A stretch of 64,000 nucleotides of DNA from Silene latifolia. Taxonomy: Eukaryota > Streptophyta > Magnoliopsida > Caryophyllales > Caryophyllaceae. The notes below the pieces were generated by a model that was not told the DNA's origin, did not search any database, and was given only the letters and a program-made list of their open reading frames with translations. The first letter of the stretch is position 1. The number at the start of each line of letters is the position of its first letter. The stretch lies in NCBI RefSeq assembly GCF_048544455.1, contig NC_133534.1, positions 90,115,637-90,179,636 on the forward strand. The letters are read 5' to 3'. Of the stretch, positions 58,506-64,000 are shown piece after piece. Both the position numbers and the translations under genes were made by a program.

Positions 58506-59440
58506 ATGAACAACCGACATGGAAACAATAATGGTAGTGGCGAAAATGAGAGAACTCGTTTGATCGAAATAGCTTTGTTGAAGTTACTGGAGAAGGAGAA
58601 CAATGCCCAACCAAATGAAAGGGAGAGATCCATTTTTGAGCGTTTCAACCGCCACCAACCTCCGGTTTTCATGGGAGTCACTGACCCAGTCATCTTAGAG
58701 GGTTGGATACGTGAAATGGAGAAGTTGTTTGTCATGACTCACATGCCTGAGGAGGAAAAGGTTGATATGGCTAGCTGTTATTTTCGTGAAGAGGCGGATC
58801 GTTGGTGGGATCTCATGAAAGAATCACTGAAGGCTCAGCCTGGGTTTGGATGGGACCAATTCAATGAAAGTGTGAAAGCTTGTTTCTATCCAGAGTCCCT
58901 TCGTTGGAAGAAACAACCGGAATGTTTGGATTTGGAGCAAGGGGATATGACGGTGGAGCAATATACTAGCAAATTCATCGAATTGGCCCGTTTTGCTTCT
59001 ATGATAATCTCGATTGAGAGAGAGAGAGAGAGAAAATTCGTCGCTATGACTTGAGGTTGGCTCCCAAGGTTCGTACGGCAGTACCAGCAGTCCCTTCACG
59101 GACCTTTTAAGAAGCTTACGACCATGCTCTTAGTGTTTATGATGCAGCTCATGAACGTCGTTTGACAAAGAAAACCACCGCTCCATCATCTTCTTTACAG
59201 GGGCTAACAAAAAGGGTAAAGCATGGTAACACTTCAGGGGAGGCTCGTTCTAACCCTGCTCCTCAAGGTGACCATCGATGATACCATTGTGGTGGAGTTT
59301 ATCACCCTGGAAAAGGTTATTCCGGGTAGGATATATGATGCTTCAACTATCAAGGTTTAGGTCACACAGCAAATCGCTGCCCTCAAAGGACTAATCAGGC
59401 TTCAGGGGCTGGTAACATGAATGATAAGTCTCAGTAGGCT
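58506..59440 (+). pseudogene. Gag of the second chromovirus-like element
   Basis: ATG at 58506 gives MNNRHGNNN. The gag domain is clear (WIREMEKLF, FREEADRWWDLM, then FYPESLRWKK and EYTSKF-like QYTSKFIEL), about 170 residues. A GA repeat at 59016-59033 shifts the phase; the proper frame continues after it (RLAPKVR) with stops at about 59107 and 59279. The zinc knuckle at about 59339-59385 has its second Cys changed to Tyr. Not functional. Confidence 0.85.
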
Positions 59441-59499
59441 CCTGCCTAGGGCCGTGTATTTCTTATGAACCGTGTAGAAGCTGAGGGCTCACCCAGATG

Positions 59500-59960
59500 T
59501 TCTTACTGGTACATTTCTTGCTAATTCTACTCCTGCATTCGTAATTTTTGATACTGGTGCTTCTTTATCATTTATTTCAACATCGTTCGTTAGTAAGACT
59601 CAATTCATTCCTAGCACCCCTATTACCACTACTATATCGCTTCCCACAGGAGAAATTATACCATGTTCACCAGTCTTTCGTGATATTCCCATATCTATTG
59701 ACGGAACTAACTTTTCAGCTGACCTTATAAGTTTCAAACTCTCTGGATTCGATATTATCCTCGGTATGGATTGGTTAGCAAGGTTTAATGCAAAGTTTGT
59801 ATGTCGTGACCAAAAGATCATTCTCAAAAGTCCATTAGGAACGAGGGTTTCATATAAGAGCATCTCGACTAAATCCGGGATTAAATGGGTGTCCGCACTA
59901 AAAATGGAGAACTTGAGGAGAAAAGGGTAGAAAGTATACTTACGCAATATTCGGGATGTC
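59500..59960 (+). pseudogene. Protease of the second chromovirus-like element
   Basis: Aspartic protease with the catalytic FDTGAS motif intact at about 59548-59565 and the ILGMDWL block at about 59758. Out of phase with the RT segment (60011 on); stops nearby, including one near 59928. Confidence 0.75.
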
Positions 59961-60010
59961 ACTATGGAGGTTAAGATTGACGATATTCCTTTGTTCGAGA
60001 ATACACCCAC

Positions 60011-60239
60011 GTGTTTCCAGAGGATCTTCTAGGTGTCCCACCAGAACGAGATATTGAGTTTAATATTGATCTTCTCCCTGGTGCCGGACCAATCTCAAAG
60101 GCTCCTTATCGCATGGCTCCCGTCGAGATGCAAGAATTAAAGAAGCAGCTAGATGACTTGATTGAGAAAGGATTTATTCGCCCAAGTGTATCGCCTTGGG
60201 GTGCTCTGGTATTGTTTTAAGGAAGAAGGATGGGAGTAT
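60011..60239 (+). pseudogene. RT start of the second chromovirus-like element
   Basis: First part of RT up to SPWGALVLF, then a stop at 60218-60220 and a few codons reading like the KKDGS block. Cut by the Copia LTR at 60240; the remainder would lie past the window end. Confidence 0.85.
60235..60239 (+). repeat. Probable left target duplication of the last Copia insertion
   Basis: AGTAT directly before TGTTGG. Its partner must be beyond 64000, so this is a prediction. Confidence 0.45.
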
Positions 60240-60415
60240 TGTTGGAATATGTGTCCTCCGACAATAATGCGATCACAACTGTTGATCATGATGATCACAT
60301 GTTTAAGTCTCATTAAAATGAATACAATTGGGAAGTAATATTGTAACTGTCAACTGGTCAACATATATCGGTAATGATTGGCTGACTAGAGTTTGACATT
60401 ACTGTCGTGTGATGG

Positions 60416-60418
60416 TGG
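60416..60418 (+). repeat. CACTA target duplication, left
   Basis: TGG, repeated at 63573-63575. The empty site is visible in the Copia 1 LTR at about 6230-6240 (GGTGGTGATCAG), which confirms the 3-bp duplication typical of CACTA elements. Confidence 0.92.
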
Positions 60419-60436
60419 CACTACTACAAAAAACGC

Positions 60437-60720
60437 CAAAGAAACCGGTTAAAAACAGCCTTAGAGACCGGTTTATAATAGGTCTCTACCTCATAGGTGT
60501 CTTAGCCTAAGAAACCTGTTATTTAGACCGGTTTCTTTGGTTATCTCAACGAGACTTGTTGTGACGGAAAACCGGTCTCTTTGCTTAAGACTAAGAGACC
60601 AGTTAATGACCAAAACTGGTTTCTTTGATTTTTATCTTTGAAACCAGTTATTGACCAAAACTGGTTTCTTTAATCTTATCTATGAAACCGGTGCTTAAAT
60701 AAAACCGGTCTCTTAGATAT
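60437..60720. repeat. CACTA subterminal repeats, left
   Basis: About ten copies of RAACCGGTTTC-like motifs (variants with CCAGTT or CCTGTT), many as inverted pairs 10-20 bp apart. Confidence 0.85.
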
Positions 60721-60959
60721 TTCTTTAAATAAAAAAAAATATTACCATTCTAGAAATCGAGATCTAAATGATTTTAATCAAAAATTAGAATTATATTACA
60801 TCATCACGATCAACTTAAAAAATCAATAATCTTATTACTTATACATCAAGAATTATTAAAGGAATAAATCTAACAAAATAATAAATTTCTGAATCAAATT
60901 TGTCGTCGAAATCACCCAACTAGGAGCCGTCGCTGGCCTCAGTGCTGTAGGAAGAAAAA

Positions 60960-61371
60960 AAACAGTAGTAATATAATTGATACATGACATTTATATGCTA
61001 TTTAAGTGAACTTGTGAGCATAGTTCCAACATCAAGCTGAAAAATGGTTCAATGAAACATATACTGAACATACAAACATTCCCATTTTTCAATTGCTGAT
61101 AGAAAAAGAATGCAAAGGAGTACCTTAAAGGTAAAGGCTCGTAATCTTTCTGTCAAGCACACTACCAAGAGCTTCTTATCCGCTTTTACTTCGATACTGG
61201 AAAAACAACTACTGCACAAAGAAATTATCACATTACATATATAATAAAGAAACTACTTCGAAAATGTGAGTGATCACAATAACATATGTTTAGATGCGTA
61301 TGTGCATCAGGTGTAGAACCCATTAATAACCACATGCCCCTAAAGAAAAGAATACAAAACAAGTAGCATTT
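60960..61371 (-). other. CACTA interior left of the kinase fragment
   Basis: AT-rich with no recognised coding. A TTCTTTTCTTTAG at about 61336-61348 on the minus strand could be an intron end, so more of the captured gene may be present in unrecognisable form. Confidence 0.35.
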
Positions 61372-61412
61372 AAAAATACCCGTGCTCCGCTTTTTGTTGT
61401 CTTTGTAATTCA

Positions 61413-61559
61413 AGCATTTGGATCGTATGTAAACATCTTTGACAGTAAATCCAATGCATCATCACTAGCCAGTGGAAACAATGATCGCAATAGAGATGTT
61501 GTTACATGATGGTATTCCACATAATCAGGCAGGTATATCATATCCGGCCACTGTTCAGG
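61413..61559 (-). pseudogene. CDKD: Captured exon of a CDKD (CDK-activating) kinase
   Basis: 49 codons open on the minus strand starting [16 protein letters not shown] and ending KMFTYDPNA. The order [33 protein letters not shown] is the C-lobe of plant CDKD (CDK7-like) kinases, which activate other CDKs and phosphorylate RNA polymerase II in TFIIH. After it a TGA at 61410-61412 replaces what should be Arg (CGA in the family); a further base shift follows and homology continues to about 61372 (QQ, EHGYF). On the other side GTTTGGG-like coding (FGT) continues to about 61579 out of phase. No other kinase part was found in the element, so this is a passenger fragment. Confidence 0.85.
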
Positions 61560-61579
61560 CCTCTTGCAGTCCCAAAGGT

Positions 61580-63420
61580 TAGAAGGTAGATTAGAAAAGG
61601 TAAGTACCTACTTTTTGGTGTGCTGGTGTTAAGAAGATCCTGGAGGGTTGCCTACTTTTGTGCCTGGATTCATGCTTATGACAAGCTACGTGCTGGTTAA
61701 GTCGTACCCCCTTTACACAAAAACTTGCTGCATAGCAAACATCTCGAAAAAAGAAAAAAGAGCTGATGCATTCTGTACTTATATCATTATATGAGAGACC
61801 CTGAGCGATCACTACTGCAGTTTTGACAAGAGAAAAAAACATCATATTAGAGAGATGAGCATGAAGCCCAATTTACGACAACCACAAAAACAGAACTTTA
61901 AACCAATTTGAGTTGGGATCAACCAACAGAAGTGCAATTTGCTAAAATGCTCAACTTAGCCATAATTTCTGACAAAGTCGAACTTTAAAAATCATAGTCC
62001 TATAACCTAAGCCTAAAACCAAGATTTAGATTGTTTTTTTTATGAGGTACTACCTCTACGCCACCATGGAATCACATTCAAAGGCGACTTCATCCAATGT
62101 AATTAAAACTCTCCCTCTTCTCCAACCCAACCCCCCCCCCCCCAAAACCCCATCCCTTTTGACACCCAAATATATGTAGAGACAACCCCACATCCAGAAA
62201 TCCAACATCACACTCACAGTAGAACAATGAATGAGGACAAGTATGTAATCCCAAGTCTTCACACAAAGGGAAGCAAAGCAATCAAAGGGAAATAAAGGCA
62301 GTATCATGTAGGTAAAATATGGCAGAACTCTGTAACTTTAATCACAAAGGTTCTTAGTTTTATACTTGTATCTAAGTAAATTTGAGGCACTAGTCAAGGC
62401 TATCAGTTCGTTATAAATGCGCCACATCTGGCGATACACTATTATAGTGTCTATGTTGATTTTAAGTAAGCTGCATGATAGAATATGCTTGAACCTATTC
62501 GCAATTTGCTGATGGGCGAGTGATTCCAGACTTCTACTACCCCAGCACAAAGTTAACCAATGGCTTAAAACTTGCAATCTCACATAGCGGGAGCATTTAA
62601 GTATAGTTTGGTTAACCTTAGTTTGCCCTCGACTCTAGAATAGCTGCTAAAACAATGACTAAAGAGCAAAATTATCACCAGTAACAAAGCATGTGATTGA
62701 TGGTAAAAACGTCGACTATGCAAATAATGGGTTATGATTGATAAACTTAGGCGTAAAATCGCTTTCCGTAAATTTTTATGGTTGTATACTGAATTTCTAT
62801 CAGTTTTATCAATCTTTGGGGTTCTCATATTGTCGTTCAATCATTCCTCACATATTCACATTAGATCTAAAGTACATAATCGAATACGTACTTAAAATTA
62901 CCCTAACTAATTGATAAAAAGACCTTAAGTACATACTTTATATGACATTTTAATTCCTAAAAGCATATCTCGAGAAAAAATAGAATTCGTAGAATGCTCT
63001 TACCAACATGTTTTGGCAAATAACAGAAAAGACTGAAAAAATCCATAAATTGAAAATGGTTTATACTTAATTTGAGGATGAAATTACCGTCGATTGATAC
63101 AAGAAAGTCCCTCAATAAGCGCCCCATTATAACGAACCCTAATTCCCCGCAATTGAATTATCGACGACTGATTAGGACAATTGATTTGGGGGTTTTAGTC
63201 GTGCTCGAGCCTATAGCAGATGAAGAAGGTCGTCGGTGGCGAGGCCATTGCAGATCGTGATTGATTAGAGATAGCGTGAGTTTGACTGAGCAAAGAATGG
63301 AGTCATGGAGATGAAGGTGGGGAGATGGAGGATTTGATTGAGTAAATATTTTTACTGAGGAAGTTTTATTTTTATTTTCTCTTTTGAGTTAGATTAAGGG
63401 GTTGCAATTGGGACACGTCA
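61580..63420 (-). other. CACTA interior right of the kinase fragment
   Basis: Mostly AT-rich, no clear protein. A run of 14 C at about 62129-62142. 63090-63340 read on minus looks like a first exon: pyrimidine-rich leader, short frames starting at ATGGCCTCG and ATGGGGCGC, and a GACG/GTAATT donor-like site near 63090. This could be the element's own promoter region or a captured 5' end; no homology recognised. Confidence 0.35.
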
Positions 63421-63423
63421 TTT

Positions 63424-63560
63424 CAAAGAGACCGGATTTCAAGCAACGGTCTCATATTAATTACCAAGGAGACCCCATTTTACCTATAACTGGTTTCTTA
63501 TATCAAAGAAATCAGTTGCTATATCTAACCGATTTCTTATACATGGTTCCTTTGCCCTTT
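63424..63560. repeat. CACTA subterminal repeats, right
   Basis: About six variants of GAGACCGG / AACTGGTTTC / AACCGATTTC, weaker than on the left. Confidence 0.75.
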
Positions 63561-64000
63561 TTTGTAGTAGTGTGGTGATCAGTTGACCCCCTAGGTCATA
63601 CCTAAAGGGCAACACTCTTAATTGATTATTTAATTAATCGTATAATGTTACGAGTTAATTAAATTACTTGAAAATTGACGGACGATTTTGGAAGTAAAAT
63701 TTACGTATCATATTGAAATGTGATTAAATAAGATACGGTCTGAGTAATTGAATTGTATCATTACTCGGATGAAATAATTGTTTAATGTAACAATTAAATT
63801 GGATGAATTGTTATAAATACAATCAGTTGTAATTTATAAATGGTAAAATATTTTGGCACAAGTAATTATAAAATTACTAAGTCGATTTTTGTATGTGACG
63901 TATTTTTGATAATACGTTGATTTTTTATATGTTAAAAATACATAACAAATTTATGTCACATATGACATGTGACATATTGACAATTGACAAAAATAATATG

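Larger units (their letters stand above)
54959..60239 (+). mobile_element. Second chromovirus-like element, 5' part
   Basis: Long 5' LTR (54959-58262), primer-binding site, gag, protease and the first 70 residues of RT, then broken at 60239 by a Copia LTR. Protein similarity is to the Tekay-like element at 7374-14813: the RT entry parts share [17 protein letters not shown] and the ISKAPYRM block. Confidence 0.85.
60419..63572. mobile_element. Non-autonomous CACTA (EnSpm-type) transposon, 3154 bp
   Basis: Terminal inverted repeats begin CACTACTACAAAAAA at both ends (60419; inverted at 63572) and extend with mismatches to about 28 bp. Subterminal 60437-60720 and 63424-63560 are filled with copies of GAAACCGGTT / AACCGGTTTC in both directions, the binding-site type expected for CACTA transposase. 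No transposase gene. Carries host-derived sequence (61413-61559). Confidence 0.93.
60240..64000 (+). mobile_element. Copia LTR (family of Copia 1), interrupted and running off the window
   Basis: 60240-60418 matches 6070-6235 and 63576-64000 matches 6240-6665. The CACTA element sits exactly between. Whether this is a solo LTR or the start of a full element cannot be told. Confidence 0.88.

Noticed and set aside
62064-62160. ATG in a good start context inside the CACTA element (CCACCATGG)
   Set aside because: Opens only about 30 codons, runs into poly-C and has no homologue I can recognise.

Overview
The window is nuclear DNA from a flowering plant, very probably a eudicot. It is AT-rich and packed with plant-type LTR retrotransposons (Ty1/copia, Ty3/gypsy chromovirus, Athila and Tat/Ogre lineages) plus one CACTA transposon. 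I see no intact host gene, rRNA, tRNA gene or CRISPR array; the only trace of a host gene is a broken cyclin-dependent-kinase (CDKD type) exon carried inside the CACTA element. All retroelement coding regions are damaged. The species cannot be named from the sequence.

Layout. 1-7373: 3' part of a decayed Copia element with its 3' LTR. 7374-14813: a chromovirus (Tekay-like Ty3/gypsy) on the minus strand, order 5' LTR - gag - protease - RT - RNase H - integrase - chromodomain - truncated 3' LTR. 14814-16677: a remnant LTR of another gypsy family. 16678-17852 and 37240-about 38770: two halves of a second Copia element, split by an Athila element (17853-37239, target duplication TCCAC). The Athila element is itself split inside its RT gene by a coding-free element with 2.5 kb LTRs (22765-29382, target duplication TCTAC). 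About 38771-41607: start of a third Copia element on the minus strand. 41608-53138: a Tat/Ogre-like element whose LTR is split by a non-autonomous Athila-related element (42621-50271, target duplication ATTAT). 53139-54556: truncated Athila LTR. 54557-54958: LTR fragment of the non-autonomous family. 54959-60239: 5' half of a second chromovirus-like element, broken in RT by a Copia LTR (60240 to beyond 64000), which is itself split by a CACTA element (60419-63572, target duplication TGG).

The nesting gives an order of events: the CACTA is younger than the last Copia LTR, which is younger than the second chromovirus; the coding-free element is younger than the Athila, which is younger than Copia 2.

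The most unusual signals are not genes. (1) LTR leaders contain runs of hairpins whose loops are conserved while the stems change on both sides, so pairing is kept (57208-57568; 24659-24802 and 28760-28945). This is the expected signature of selected RNA structure, seen in two unrelated families and more weakly in others. (2) Four unrelated families each carry a cluster of their own short GC-rich palindrome, upstream of the TATA box where a TATA box can be seen; in two families the same palindrome also appears elsewhere in the element. (3) The CACTA element has captured a CDKD kinase exon, now inactive.
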